The notes: a model not told the origin generated them from the sequence alone. A DNA stretch of 64,000 nucleotides from Aphanomyces cochlioides (GCA_019828595.1 JAHQRK010000007.1:1302001-1366000), one strand, 5' to 3'; shown: positions 30,586 to 42,524, counted from the stretch's first letter. Translations and numbers: made by a program.

Positions 30586-31392
30586 TATATTTTTCAAGCT
30601 ATCTGCTGCTGCTGTCGTATTGCCTTGAGTAACATCCCACGCATGGGCACTCCCCTTGGGGCTCATCTTGTGTACATAAATGGAAGATTTCTCTGGCAGC
30701 CATTCCAACTTTGAAAATAAAGAGAAGTTGGGCTTTCAGTTTGCTCATATCTGCGCCTTTCAAACGGCAGCGTGGACATTTTAAGTTTGCGTGCAGATGG
30801 ACAACGTTCTCGGAAATTCCTCTCAACCCACGACTTTTCAAGATCCAGCCTACATTACGTACAGCAACTTCATTGAACAGCTCGAGTCAACTCAAGATTA
30901 CCCAAAGGTTCTAGTTCTTCTGGGTCGTCTTCTGCCTCCATAAACCTTCTAAGCCTCTGCAAATCTCTGTCAAGACCACGGCATATTCGTAACCCAAGCA
31001 GCCGTGTGTTCGCCGATTAAAGTCTACACAATACACGAAAGCTTGCCCAACTTCCACAAAAGCCAGAGTGCGCTATGGCTTAGCTTTAGACCGAAATTCA
31101 AAGATTTAAGAGGGCTAATGCCTTCTCTAGGCTTGAGTTTTGGTGCTCAAGGCGGTAAAGACTGTCGTCGTGGCCGCTTTTGTGTCCGGGGAAGTTTGAA
31201 TGTTCTGCACGTACAGATTGCAAACCCACTTGGCACTGCGACATGCTTGGGTACAATATTCCTAGATTGACATATTATGGTGTTAGTTTCAGATACAATG
31301 GAGATCGGATTGAGCCCTCTTTTGTCATACAGTCGAATGACAAGCTTGGACTTCCATTGTTTAATTGAAGAAGACACGGCCAAGTCGACGCG
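30586..31392. other. Region without a recognised gene
   Basis: A minus-strand open stretch at 30,599-30,841 contains 'NVVHLHANLKCPRCRLKGAD', with one CxxC, too short to assign. The rest shows no coding signal up to the pyroglutamyl peptidase start. Confidence 0.4.
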
Positions 31393-32071
31393 ATGGTCAA
31401 GATTGTCCTGACTGGATTCGGCAAGTTCGGCAAGATCATCGAGAATCCAACGACTAAATTGGTCGAGCTCTTGAAGAACAACGACCAAATCCACGACTTC
31501 CGAGTGATTGAAGTGTCGGCGGGTGCTGTGCGCGAGACGATGGAACCCTTGTGGGAAGATGCTGCGGTACGTCCAGGACAACTCTATGATGGGTCATTGA
31601 TTGGATCGGTAGAACTCGCAAGAAACGACCGTCTTTGTTCACTTGGGCGTGTCTGAAAAAGCCCCGCACATTCACCTCGAAAAGGTCGGATACAACGTCG
31701 CCAACTTTTCCATCCCAGACGAACGCGGTTGGGTGGCCAATAATGCGACGATTGTCGAAAAGGAGGAAGATTCGTTCGAAACAACCCTTCCAATTGAGAA
31801 GATCGAGGCGCAGCTGCTGGAAAAGTCGTGCAATGTGTCTATCTCGACGGACCCTGGCCGATACATTTGCAACTACATTTATTACCTCTCGCTCACACAT
31901 TCAAAACACAGCGCAAACAAGAACCAGGTACCCAATTGATACAACCACCGTCTCTAATATCATCTTTAGCATTCTCTCTTTGTCCATGTGCCTCTTTTCT
32001 CAACAATCGCTGAAGAAGAACAGCTTCGCACAATTGAGGCTTTGATTTCCACGATTCAAACTATTTTGTAG
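31393..32071 (+). CDS. PGPEP1: Pyroglutamyl-peptidase I (peptidase family C15)
   Basis: Three exons, 31393-31566, 31613-31927, 31970-32071, with GT-AG introns of 46 and 42 nt; 196 codons plus stop. It starts 'MVKIVLTGFGKFGKIIENPT', the family N-terminus (GFG.F). The nucleophile lies in 'TDPGRYICNYIYYLSL' and the catalytic His in 'SLFVHVPLF', reached only after the second splice. The enzyme removes N-terminal pyroglutamate from peptides in the cytosol. Slightly shorter than animal homologues (about 209) but all motifs are present. Confidence 0.92.
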
Positions 32072-32837
32072 AGTACATACGAGTGATATGAAAGTTTGTT
32101 CCTATGATCTCACCTACGATGCGATGCTAAGCTCACTAAAAATGGCATCTTTCTCGCGCACTTCGTTTTGTTGTTGATAGATTCGAGACAGGCAAAGCCA
32201 ATACCGTTATGCGTGCTAGTCTATGTAATTAGATCCATACACTCAACATATTCAGTGTATTCCGACTATGCTGAAGAAAGAAATTGAAGGTGGTCACGCA
32301 GATCCAGCGTTCTTTCCTGGCATGCACGGACTATGTTGCAAGTAGGATAAAGGACAGTTAGGAGAAGAACCCTCTCATCGTCATCATAGCTAGACATTTT
32401 GGCTCCACGCCACACATACTTGTTAGGCTGTGTACTAAGGGAATTGTCGGGTCCGTCCTGGGCTACGAAACTGCGGTGAACAAGCTCCTGACAACATCGA
32501 CACAGGGTAGCACGACCAGGGCGTCAATTCTGCTGCTCTGGAATGAATTCGAACCTTGATTACAGCAAGCCACCACGTTATGGCAGCAAGATGTCCATGA
32601 CCAGAGAATTCTCGGCGACAGAAAACTCTAATTAGAAGCCAAGGTCCGTCTTCCATATCATGCGTCTAGGTAATTACAGCAACAAGCTTTGTAGAAGCAT
32701 TGTCCGTAAGTCCAGGGTTAGTTTTCTGGTGGAGACTCTATGATTGCTGTAACATCTCTCAAATGCCGTTCCATGATGTCGACGTGGTGCAGGTCTGGCT
32801 TTGGTTTAGCCTGCTCGACTTCAATCGTTTTTTTAAT
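32072..32837. other. Intergenic region, nothing recognised
   Basis: About 770 bp between convergent genes; only short random-looking frames. Confidence 0.5.
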
Positions 32838-35003
32838 CTACGGGGGTTTGTTGACTAATTTTCCTACACGAAGATTCACCTGTTGAATGAGTCGCTTGCA
32901 TGCCGTTACGTCCATGGCATTGCCTGATGACTCGAGTAGAAGTTCTTTCGACGTGAGGGTTTCCCGCAGAGCAAAGAGCATTGTGTCAAACTCTTTAATG
33001 CATTCGTTTCGGCGATAATTGAACCACGGTTGAAAATGGGGAGAGGCAATGAAGCGAGCGTACAAAGTCTTCACTTTGGATCGGCTCGTGCGAAGGCAAT
33101 ACGGCAATTTGTGGGGCCGTGTCGACAGAGATGTTAGGAATTCCTACAGATGTGTTCAAACAACGCATACGTGTTGAACGGAATACCTTGGCATGGAAAG
33201 GTTTCATGAAGGATGTGATGTCCATGTAAGGCGTCGTTGGGACATTCAAGTGATTAGACCAGATACCAAAATATTCCTCGAATGGTTTTAGGAACATCTC
33301 GGTAACTTTTTTGAAGTGCTACGTCAGGCAAAAGCCACTCAGCGAAGGCAGCGTGGATGTAAATACCTTGCGAAGGAGTGCATTATTAATCGAGACGTGG
33401 GGGGCTTCATCACCAGGCTTTCGTGGCTCCTCTGTGTCATTAGACGAAGCTTCCACCAATTGTCGCAACACGGCTCGATCTGGTACAACGAGTCGTGTTG
33501 TTCTCGTCAAAAGCTTGCGAGCATGAATGATTGGAGGTTCGAACAACTTACTCGAGGTTCATCAATGTCGGAGAACGAATCCAGCTCCACGCTACGCTTG
33601 ATTCGCTTGAGAATTTTACTCGAAGTATGGTTGTCTTCGACATTTTCCTTCCTTTCTACGGAGATTTATCAATCTGAGGTTGCTTCCAGTTTCCTACCTC
33701 CATTGTTACTTGGTGGTGCTTCTGCAAAAGGAAAAATGAGTGCGTTTGGCCAATGGTTCAAGGACTGTAGTTGCGTCAGCATTCCATGATCTGTGATTTA
33801 ATCGAACCTTCAGGAAGAATGGATTTGTCGTGCCCAGAACTGTCGTTGGCAAATGACCATTTTCGTGGAGTGTGACCAGCACCTAAATAGAATCCATCAT
33901 GATGGATTTTCATGCAATCTGTCATCATACTTTGAAATCGCTTTCGTACAACGTGAAATATGGGCGAAAATCACCATGGTAGGGAACTGGAGCCATGAGA
34001 CTAGAAGGATCGTAAGAACCTATTGGTGTATGATTGTACCTTGTAAATGCCAGGACTGCTTGGCTGCATACTCTTGAGTTTGGAGATGCGATCATGACAC
34101 TTTCCCCAGTGATTGCGAGTTGCCAAAGATCCCATAAACAAGTTTCAAGACCTTCAAAGCTGGAGAACAGCCCCACACTCTGCAAATACATTCAACGAAA
34201 GACCGAATTTTGCATTTACCTCGAAGGACATGCCAAGTTCATTGGTGTTGAGCAAATCTGCAAACGATGGGGATGGCAGAATAGTGTCGTCTGCTTGCAT
34301 ACAAAACTTGCCATTTCTCACAATTGCATCGGGATCAACGCCGTCTTCAGTGTCATCTGCGACGTCACTGGCTTCAACGTCGAATGACTCTTGATCCAAA
34401 CTCCATCGACGGGTGTAGAGCACTGTGTCTTCATAGCTGATAATTTTAGGGACGACAAAAGTCACACTGGTTCCAGCTACTGCCAAAACCATGGTTGAAT
34501 CGGGCACAGGGGCTGGCCTGACAATAAAGTCAACTTGAATGATTTCGATCGGCATTATACCATTGACTGATGTTTTCATACAGTGCTTCAAGTAAAGGAT
34601 TTCCCACTTGAAAGTATAATGGCCCTACGATTCGGAGCACACGATCGTATAGACCGACAAATGGTAGCTCGGTCACAATGACGAGGGACTTTTGAAAATA
34701 CCCGCGATGCCTTGTTGTATCCTTTCTTTGTCGAAAGAGCACAAAGCCATAGTAGAACGACGATGACGGCGACGATGAAGAAGCGGCGGCTTCTCCATGT
34801 CGTCGAAAGCGGAACGAAAACTGCGTATCACCTTCTTCGTGCTTGTTGCTATGCGGTAGTGACAAGTAGACAATGCTTTGCTTGGACTCTGGCGAGAGAA
34901 CATCAGGGTAGACCATTTCCAACGATTGCCCAACATCGATATCAAAGACGACGCTCGCGATGGCGACAACGCCCCATTTGTTACTTGGCCCAACGACTTC
35001 CAT
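32838..35003 (-). CDS. DENND6: DENN domain protein 6 (Rab guanine nucleotide exchange factor)
   Basis: Ten exons: 35003-34561, 34517-34220, 34179-34040, 34000-33931, 33882-33808, 33764-33698, 33655-33552, 33513-33367, 33318-33187, 33143-32838; introns 38-48 nt, all GT-AG; 593 codons plus stop, close to animal DENND6 (about 600). Diagnostic stretches: 'AIASVVFDIDVGQSLEMVYP', 'GDTQFSFRFRRH', 'GYFQKSLVIVTELPF', 'SQWPAPVPDS', 'LWDLWQLAITGESVMIASP', 'YHGDFRPYFTLYESDFK', 'NPFFLKSLNHWP', 'LARFIASP'-like C-terminus. DENND6 activates Rab14 on endosomes in animals. A Ser/Glu-rich insert occurs in the middle. Each splice restores a conserved block, so the model is strong. Confidence 0.93.
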
Positions 35004-35038
35004 CTTGTCAATCCTCTGCTAGCATGCCCTTTCTCCAA

Positions 35039-35150
35039 GTCATACCATCCGGATAAATTGGTATCCGGTATAAATGGGTCGGTATCCGGATAATTAGATC
35101 AATATCCGGATTCGACCCATCATCCGGTTTAGTTCTTTGTTTATCCGGAC
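35039..35150. promoter_or_regulatory. Cluster of ATCCGGAT-type palindromes between DENND6 and bL20m
   Basis: Exact copies at 35047-35054, 35084-35091 and 35104-35111, plus near copies (ATCCGGTA at 35063, ATCCGGTT at 35122, ATCCGGAC at 35143). They fill the 205-bp gap between two divergent start codons (35003 minus, 35209 plus). Confidence 0.55.
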
Positions 35151-35208
35151 AACGAATTTGGAATTGTTGGTGGCCATTTGCGAAGCATTTGTTTGCGCCG
35201 AGAACGTT

Positions 35209-35587
35209 ATGTCGTGGTCCAAGCACAAGAAGATCCTGGCGATGGCCAAGGGCTATCGCGGTGCAGCCAACTCGCAATACCGAACGGCCATCAACCGCGT
35301 GGAAAAAGCGCTGCAATATCAATACCGTGACCGGAAACAAAAGAAGCGCGTACGGAATTCATGACATGTGGCAGCATCGTGATTCTCATTGTGTGTAGGA
35401 CTTTCGCTCGTTGTGGATTGAAAAGATCAATGCCGGCACGCGTCAAGAAGGCATGTCGTACTCCAAGTTCATTGGTGTCTTGAACACGTCGGACATTCAA
35501 TTGAACCGCAAGGTCTTGGCAGATATTGCAGCGACCGAACCTTTCAGCTTCAAATCCATCATGGAAGTCATCAAGGAGATGAAGTAA
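35209..35587 (+). CDS. MRPL20: Mitochondrial ribosomal protein bL20m
   Basis: Two exons, 35209-35349 and 35399-35587, with a 49-nt intron; 109 codons plus stop. It reads '[20 protein letters not shown]', '[20 protein letters not shown]', the most conserved part of bL20, then '[17 protein letters not shown]'. A part of the large mitochondrial ribosomal subunit, needed for its assembly. No cleavable presequence is evident from this ATG; the frame is open upstream to 35137 but has no earlier ATG. Confidence 0.93.
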
Positions 35588-35766
35588 AGCACAATTGTAG
35601 GTTAAACCTTGTTATACATAGCTTAGAAATAGATCTTTTCCCTCGCGCAACCAAGATCAGGCTCTCAGTTGCTTTCGTGCTCCATTTGATTCACAACCGC
35701 AACAGTATTAAAGCATGTGCTGTATTGAATTTGCCCATGAGGGATCCTATATACTATCGAAAATAT

Positions 35767-37781
35767 CTATGCACCGCCTCTGCCACGGAATGCACGAACA
35801 CCCTTGCCTAATCCACCGCCGCGACCGCCCATCGCCATGCCCTTCATGCCTTGGCCGCCCATGGCTGCACTCAAAGGAGCACCGCCAGGTCCACCACCGA
35901 CACCGGCTTGTGGTTGTTCAGACTTGGGGTTTCGCACTGTTTCGTCGACGCTCAAAATCAAGCATGCGGCTTCAGTTGCTGCCGCTACTGAGTTAATCTA
36001 AGGAACATGAGGGGCTTGAAATTCGCGGCAACATTACCTTGTTGGCAGCAGGCTCCCAAACATGGGATTCGAATGTGTCACAGATGCCTCCAGTGTTGAT
36101 ATCGACACCAAACCACTTGCCAGCTTCAGGGTCTTTGAAATGCTTTTGTCGAAGTCGGTTCAAGATGTCGGTGGAATCGTGGCCAGCATTGTCGCTCAGC
36201 TGACGAGGAATGATTTCAAATGCCTTTGCGTATGCGTTGATCAGCAATTGTGCCTTGCCTTCGACAGTGCGCGAGTATTCACGCAAATGGCGCGAAATTT
36301 CCATTTCAATGGCACCACCGCCTGCAACGACCTGCACAGAATCTCCGTCAACAATCCCATTGACCCGTAAGAGACTCATACCGTTGAGGTGGCGACAGTT
36401 CGCTTGACAACCATGAGAGCATCGTGCACGGAACGGTGGGCTTCTTCAATGAATTGTTCGGCACCACCACGAAGGACAATGGTCGCACTCTTGGACTTAG
36501 GGCAGTCCGTGAACAAGTTGTAGCGCTCATTGCCGCATTGTTGTTCTTCAAATTTGCCACACGTACCCAAGACATTTGGGGTAATGTCTTGCACACTGGT
36601 TTGAATGACACCGCCCGTGGCTCGCATCGTGCGTTCCATATCGTCTTGGGCTACGCGACCAGCGCAGAAGAGCCCACGGTCGGCGAAATATTGAGTGGCC
36701 AAGTCGCCGATGGGCAACTTCGACAAGACAATTTGAGCACCCGACTAAAATCAAGGTTAGAACGACGAAGCAGACAGATGGAGGATGGTTACCTTGACGC
36801 ATTTGTCCAACTTGTCGTAAATAATGTTCCATTCGGCGTCGACAATCGATTGGTATTGCGTAGGGTCGTCAAGGCGAACTTCGGCGTTTTCCTTCTCGGA
36901 CTTGAGTTCAAGTTCGACGTTCAAGAGGAGGATCTTTGGGTTCGTGAAGTACTTGGACATTTGTTCGAAACCAGCGTACGAGAAGGTCTTCTTGAAAGCG
37001 ACACCCTTGACCAAGAAGGAGTCCGTGACAGAACCACCTGGCACCTTCTTCACACCAACCATGCTGATGTCCATGTCCGTGTCCAAGCTCAAGATGGCAT
37101 CGACGACCATTGGCGAGAAAAACTTCTTGTGCGAGCTAATCAACTTGGAATTGAGGGCCGTGCCAGCAACACGTTCGAGCATTTGGCGATACGCGATGGA
37201 GTCTGCTTCAGACACACGCACTTGGATCTCCTTGATTTTTTGGACGGCCAATTGGCATGCCTTGCGGTAGCTCTTTATGATCGTCTGGGGGTGCATGTTT
37301 TCTTCGACAAAAGGCTTGGCTTGCTTGAGCAATTCACCACCCAAGAGAACGACAGAGGTTGTGCCATCACCGACTTCAGCATCTTGGCTGAGAGAGATAT
37401 CGACGAGCGTTTTGGCCGCAGGATGCACAATGTCCAAAAGGCCCATGATGGTTGCCCCATCGTTCGAAATCGTCGTTTTCGTGCCTTTGTGGATCAATTT
37501 ATCCATACCACGTGGACCTAGAGTCGTTCGGACACTTTCCATGATAGCTTGGCAAGCATTGATGTTGCTGATCAATTGGGATTTGCCTTGACTTGTGTCG
37601 GTGCCCTCTTTCAAGAGGATAATTTGAGGTTGCTACAACAGCCAGTTAGCATCAAACATGTGCGAAACAAAGCCATCAGTGAGATGGACTTGCAAGGGGG
37701 CATTTGCACACTCCACGGACAGCTTGAACTGCTCGTGGGTCGACAAATCTCCCTTGATCTAGCGGTGCTTACCATCATCAT
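35767..37781 (-). CDS. CCT7: T-complex protein 1 subunit eta (chaperonin CCT7)
   Basis: Five exons: 37781-37773, 37632-36793, 36744-36382, 36331-36038, 35997-35767; 578 codons plus stop. The first exon is only three Met codons and is followed by an unusually long 140-nt intron; the others are 40-50 nt. Eta-specific or chaperonin motifs: '[20 protein letters not shown]', '[11 protein letters not shown]', '[14 protein letters not shown]' (ATPase), '[20 protein letters not shown]', '[20 protein letters not shown]' and '[17 protein letters not shown]'. The C-tail is Gly/Met-rich ('[20 protein letters not shown]'). Forms one position of the cytosolic TRiC ring that folds actin and tubulin. Divergent from the SETD3-like gene, 141 bp between start codons. 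Confidence 0.96.
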
Positions 37782-37873
37782 GTTGGCTCGCTTCCAAGCA
37801 AAAGAACTGAGTGGTCCAATATAGAAGACCCCTCAAGTATACTTTAATCAAGATATTTGAGTTGTCCGATCTG

Positions 37874-37882
37874 TCCGGATAA
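37874..37882. promoter_or_regulatory. TCCGGATAA element between CCT7 and SETD3-like gene
   Basis: GTCCGGATAATCC at 37,873, with a second ACCGGATAG at about 37,892, both 30-50 bp before the plus-strand ATG at 37923. Variants of the ATCCGGAT word. Confidence 0.35.
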
Positions 37883-37922
37883 TCCATTTTAACCGGATAG
37901 AAAGTCTCGACAATTTCAAAAC

Positions 37923-39263
37923 ATGCCCGCCGACACGCAGAGGACATTGGATGACCTCACGGCATTACTTGGAAGATGCACGTGGTGGCGAGATTTACTG
38001 CGTGGTTCCATGCTTGAAAAGACGGTAGCTCTATCGCATGATTTGCGCTCTCAAGAGCATTCTGGATCAATCCCTGGACGCACAAATGACGCTGATCTCG
38101 ACATTCGTCTTCAAGCATTTAAAACGTGGCTGGACGAGCAAATGCAAGCAACAGAGCGTAAATTCCGCGTGCAGCACATGGGTGAGCGCGGCAATGGCCT
38201 TGTTGCACTAGTGGATATTCCCGAAGGAACGCCAGTCCTGTCAATTCCGTCAAATTTGCTCATCTCGTCAAGTCTTCCATTGGCGTTGAAGCACCTGGAC
38301 CAAGACCCACTGTGTCGACAATTTCCATCTGTGCCACTAGCTCTCCACGTCCTGTATGAAGCTGCCTTACCGTCTTCATCATTTGCGCCGTACATCGCTG
38401 TCTTGCCGCGTTCGTTCCACATTCCTCTCTTCTACACCGCGGCAGATTTTGCAGCGTTGAAACCTTCGGCTGCGTTTGCATCAGCCGTCCAGCTCTTCTA
38501 CAACAGCCTTCGGCAGTACATTTACCTCCACCGGCTGATCAAACCATCCGCTCTGCCCGCGTTCTCGCTTGCCAACTACTTTTGGGCTCTTGCTGTCGTG
38601 CTCACCCGTCAAAACAATGTGCCTCTGCCCGACAATCCACATGCTTTGGCTCTAATCCCTGGATGGGATATGTGCAACCACGCCCCCGGCAAGATGACAA
38701 CATATTCAGACGGCAGTGCAATCGTTTGCGATGCCATGCGATCGTTCACTCCAGGCGACGAGATCACGATATGCTACGGCCCTCGACACAACGCCGACTT
38801 CCTCGTCTACTCTGGGTTTTCCCTTGCCGACAATCCACACGATCGCGTGCCGCTCCTCCTCGCCATCGACAGCACAGATCCACTCGTCAAGATCCGTACG
38901 CTGCTGCTTCAAAAGCGCCAAGCAGCTCTGTCTCCAGAGGGTCTTCTCATCCATCTCGACGCGTCAGGTCGTGTATTGAGCCAGCATGATCGTCAGCGAG
39001 TCCAGTTGCTCGTACTAGACAAAGCCCAGCTCACTGCTGCCCTTCGTCAGGACGAGAGTCAAGTCGCGGCTGGTGAATTAGTCCCATGGTCGTCTCCATC
39101 GTCCAAAGCAGACGCGTCCAGCAAGATCCACGCGGCTTGCGCGGCGCAGCTTGAGAAATACACGGAGACCAAAGTTGACAGCGCGGCCGCGGCCGTCGTG
39201 GAATACCTCAAGAACGAACGCGCGATTTACGAGCGAGCGGTGAGTCATGTCGAATTCGAGTAG
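37923..39263 (+). CDS. SETD3: SETD3-like SET-domain protein methyltransferase
   Basis: Single exon of 446 codons. SET domain at residues about 80-305: 'VQHMGERGNGLVALVDIPEG', 'ANYFWALAVVLTRQNNVP', 'IPGWDMCNHAPGKMTTYSDG', 'FTPGDEITICYGPRHNADFL'. The DMCNH and YG-R-N-AEF-like pattern matches SETD3 rather than histone methyltransferases, with a C-terminal helical Rubisco-substrate-binding-type region. SETD3 in animals methylates actin His73; the target here is inferred. A GTGAGT near 39,240 could be an intron donor, so the last seven residues are less certain. Its stop is only 7 bp from the stop of the convergent tRNase Z gene. Confidence 0.88.
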   Translation: MPADTQRTLDDLTALLGRCTWWRDLLRGSMLEKTVALSHDLRSQEHSGSIPGRTNDADLDIRLQAFKTWLDEQMQATERKFRVQHMGERGNGLVALVDIPEGTPVLSIPSNLLISSSLPLALKHLDQDPLCRQFPSVPLALHVLYEAALPSSSFAPYIAVLPRSFHIPLFYTAADFAALKPSAAFASAVQLFYNSLRQYIYLHRLIKPSALPAFSLANYFWALAVVLTRQNNVPLPDNPHALALIPGWDMCNHAPGKMTTYSDGSAIVCDAMRSFTPGDEITICYGPRHNADFLVYSGFSLADNPHDRVPLLLAIDSTDPLVKIRTLLLQKRQAALSPEGLLIHLDASGRVLSQHDRQRVQLLVLDKAQLTAALRQDESQVAAGELVPWSSPSSKADASSKIHAACAAQLEKYTETKVDSAAAAVVEYLKNERAIYERAVSHVEFE

Positions 39264-39270
39264 ATTGAGT

Positions 39271-40627
39271 CTAATGGTGCGGTGGAATACGAATTCGCAT
39301 CAAGTCAAAGGCGTCGACGACCGCGCGCTTGCCAAAGGTCTTCCGCGCTTCCTCGACAAGCTGCTGGACAGACCGCGTACTCGTCGGGGCTGGGCTGAAC
39401 CGATGGCTGAAATGCGTCAGCACGAGCAGCGTCGCGTTCATGGAGCGAGCGAACCGTCCAGCCATCGAGCTCGTGGAATGGCCGCGTTCAATCGCCTAGA
39501 CAGCTTCAACTCATGGAGGAGGACAAGGTTGTACCGTGGCTTCCTTGGAACGAGCGAGCGTGGCTTCATGGACGAGGACGTCGACGTTGCGGGCGAGAGG
39601 AAACATGCCTGAGGAATCGCACGAGTCGCCAAGGATGGCAACTTTTCGTCCTCGACGAGATGGACCTGTGACCTACGTCATGCACAAGTTGAGAAGACTT
39701 GCACTGCAACGAGAACCTCATGGGGATGGAGAAGAGTTCCGTCGGGGAGTTCAACGGACGTGCCTTCTTTGAGGAGTCTGTAGAGAGGTCCTGGGGGTAA
39801 GCCTCGTCGTTGAGCTGCTTCAGCGTCTAGCCGCCCCTTGATCTCGTTCTCTTCCATGACGTATCTACTCGTCATGAGAAGGAGAAAGCGGCGGCAGTTG
39901 AATGATCTTACCCAAAGCAAGGCACGCTGTGGTTGAGTAAGCCCGCAATGACGGTGTGTTCGCCATCGTCTACGAGTTTCCACTGGAGATTGTCGTCAAT
40001 CTTCTGCGGCTGGATGAACGTATGCCGCAGACACTAGTAGAGAGTAAGCGGGGGCTTAGAGACGACGAGATCGAACCAACTTACTTCATGCACTTGTCTC
40101 GGGATCATCGGTCTGGACATGATGTCCGTCGGATGGACCAATTCATGGACAGTCACGATGACATTCGACATGTTGGCGCCGCTCACAATCAGCGCCGTGT
40201 TGACAAACTCAAAGACGCCGCGAGGAGCGTAAATATCGATCGGACGTCTCGAGATTTCCTTGGCGTTCGGAGCAACATACCCGACATTCAATGCATTCAA
40301 CGTGCACAACAAGCCGGGCAAGCCGAAGAGATGGTCCCCGTGGACGTGTGTGAGGAAGATCTTCTCGGTGGTCGTCACGCGCACTGTGCTACGAAAGAGT
40401 TGGCGCAGCGATCCTTCGCCGCAGTCCACGAGCCAGCTCTTCCGCGGGAGTTGAACACACACACTGGTCGCGCCGCGATGGATGGACGGCATCCCAGCGC
40501 CAGTTCCAAGCAAGACTAGCTCGAATCCAGTATACGACGGCAGCTCGGAGACTTGAAGGCGGTGCTTCTCCGCATAGTGCTTTGGCACGGACGTCAACCG
40601 TAAGTGGCGCAGTCGTCGCGCGGCCAT
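39271..40627 (-). CDS. ELAC1: tRNase Z (short form, ELAC1-like)
   Basis: Five exons: 40627-40085, 40033-39912, 39864-39717, 39672-39535, 39495-39271; introns 39-51 nt; 391 codons plus stop. Metallo-beta-lactamase fold motifs: 'GTGAGMPSIHRGATS', zinc ligands in 'FLTHVHGDHLFGLPGLL', 'LLNHSVPCFGYVMEE', 'GLPPGPLYRLLKEG', 'GRKVAILGDSC', 'RGHSTSSMAGRFAR' and 'LTHFSHRF'. Cuts the 3' trailer from tRNA precursors. The N-terminus 'MAARRLRHLRLTSVPKHY' is basic and may direct import into mitochondria. Start codon lies 42 bp from that of the divergent ARM-PHD gene. Confidence 0.94.
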
Positions 40628-40669
40628 CAAGTGGTTTTCCAACTGTTTAAAACTTTTGAATCAAACAAA

Positions 40670-42524
40670 ATGACGTGGCACGCCCACAGACAAGGAAATA
40701 TATATCAATCTATTCATAGCCACGTGGAAATGTGGCGTGTTCTAGGCGGCGAGCGGGCGGCGACGCCATTCAGCGAGATCGCCGCGGCAGTGCAGCGGCT
40801 CAAAGACACAAGTCGCAAGGCCGAAGACACGCTGCGACTGCTGGAACGACTCGTCCAGTACTCGGAGATCACGCGGAAGCGCGACGCGCTGCTGGATGCC
40901 AAGGCCGTCGCGATTGTTTTGCCGCATTTGCGCTCCATGGACGGCTCTTCGTCGATTCTTCAGCAATACTCTGCGGCGTAGAGCTCTCCATTACCATTCT
41001 CTCCATGTCGACGACGGCATTGTAGGATCCTTGTCAACTTGAGTCAATGCGATCGAGGGAGACTTGCCATGTCGTCGTGCGACGGCTATGGCTGCGTGTC
41101 GTACCGCCACGCGTGCCCATTGAGCTCGCTGCTTCAGATTGCATGCAACAGCAGCGATAGGATGGTCCAGCGCGTCTGCACGGCCGCCGTCTTGAATTGT
41201 TCCTTCCATTCGACATGCATGGCCAAGATTGAAGACGTCGGCGGGATCAACCTCCTCCTCAAATTGCTCAAAGTCAACGACGAAGGTGCCATTCCTCTTC
41301 CAGTACTCCATTGAGTCGCTTTGTCGTCGTAGATGTAGCGCTCTACACCGCGGCGACGTGCTGGAACTTGTCGAAATCGCCGGCGTTTCTCCTCAAACTG
41401 GAGACCATGTACTCGATTCCAGCCGATGTTTTCGCCAAGACGTTGTCGCAAGTCCTCTGGACGCGCTGTCGTGCCTTTGGCCTTGCGGTCCACTCGGTCT
41501 CCGCCATGGATTCTGAAGGTGTGCTTGAGAGGTACGGCATGCTTCTGCGTCGCGCGCTGTCGTTCAACAGATCGGTCGTAGCACTGGAGACAACGCCACG
41601 CTCGTCTTTGCCGCCGCCGTGAATTCCAAGTTGGCCATCGTGCTGCGCATGGAGCAATGCAATGCGATCCCCGCCGCAAAAGACAACAACCAGGAGACCA
41701 AGCAGCAGCTCAAGAGCGTTCAAAAGTTTGACGAACGCGGCAAACTCGTCGCCGTCACGTGCGCCGTTTGCACAAAACTCGTCAAGGACAATGGACTTGC
41801 ATGTGCGGCGGCAGGATGCCATCAAATGTACCACATGCGCTGCAGTCGATGGGCGAAAATGGACGCGGCGTGGATCGACGTTGATAAATTCTACTGCGAC
41901 GCACATGCGCCGTCCATGCCGCTCCAGTATGCCGACTTCATCGCCGCGGAAGCCTCCAGTGGCCGCTATCTCCTGACCAAACCAGAGTTTGACATGCTCG
42001 ACGTCGTCAGGATAATTCCTTCCACGCTGTGGATGCTGCGGTCGCCGACACGGACGATCCTGGCCGTCGGTTTGACCAAATACACTTGTCGAGCAAAGGA
42101 CAACACGCCAATCGTCAGGATCCAATGGGTTCTCCGTCAAGCGACGAGTATGTGCTACGCACAGCCATCCAATGTCGCTGGAAAGCTCGTCATGCCGTTT
42201 TCATTTCCATTTGTGCAAGCCAAGCTGTTGAACAAAGTCATAGAGGCTGAGTCGCTTGTCCTCTGGCCAAACACGCACGCCGTGGCCATCTCGGAGACGC
42301 TCTACATGACGAAGCCAAACTTGGACCAAGCATTCTTGTACGAATTTGATGGCAGGAACGACGAGCGCTGCTTCAGCGTGGGAGCATCGGACGGAAGCGA
42401 GATTTGGATGGCGCTCCAGACAAGCCACGCCAAGTGCATGAAGTTGATCACGGAAGCCAAAGCTCGGCCGGGAAAAAAGAAGAAGACGGTCAAACCACGC
42501 GTCGAGCGAAAGTTTGTAAAGTAA
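40670..42524 (+). CDS. Armadillo-like repeat protein with PHD-type zinc finger
   Basis: Four exons: 40670-40977, 41026-41285, 41333-41531, 41582-42524; introns 47-50 nt; 569 codons plus stop. The N-terminal 230 residues are helical and repeat-like ('AILVNLSQCDRGRLAMSS', 'GGINLLLKLLKVNDE', 'ALYTAATCWNLSKSPAFL'), as in armadillo folds. Residues about 310-360 form a PHD finger: 'CAVCTKLVKDNGLACAAAGC', 'HQMYHMRC', 'KFYCDAHAP' (Cys4-His-Cys3-like). The rest (about 200 residues) and the Lys-rich tail 'GKKKKKTVKPR' (nuclear signal) match nothing I know. A chromatin reader role is plausible but inferred. An in-frame ATG at 40730 would leave a more normal gap to the divergent tRNase Z gene and may be the true start. 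Confidence 0.78.

Noticed and set aside
36424..37521. Long plus-strand reading frame of 365 codons
   Set aside because: It lies entirely antisense to the well-supported CCT7 exons 2 and 3 and has no family motif; it is a by-product of CCT7 codon usage.
39240..39263. Extra intron at the end of the SETD3-like gene
   Set aside because: GTGAGT is a good donor, but no acceptor leads to a conserved tail before the convergent tRNase Z stop at 39271.
41343..42140. Minus-strand reading frame of 265 codons
   Set aside because: Antisense to the ARM-PHD gene; composition is low-complexity Arg/His-rich as expected for a shadow.
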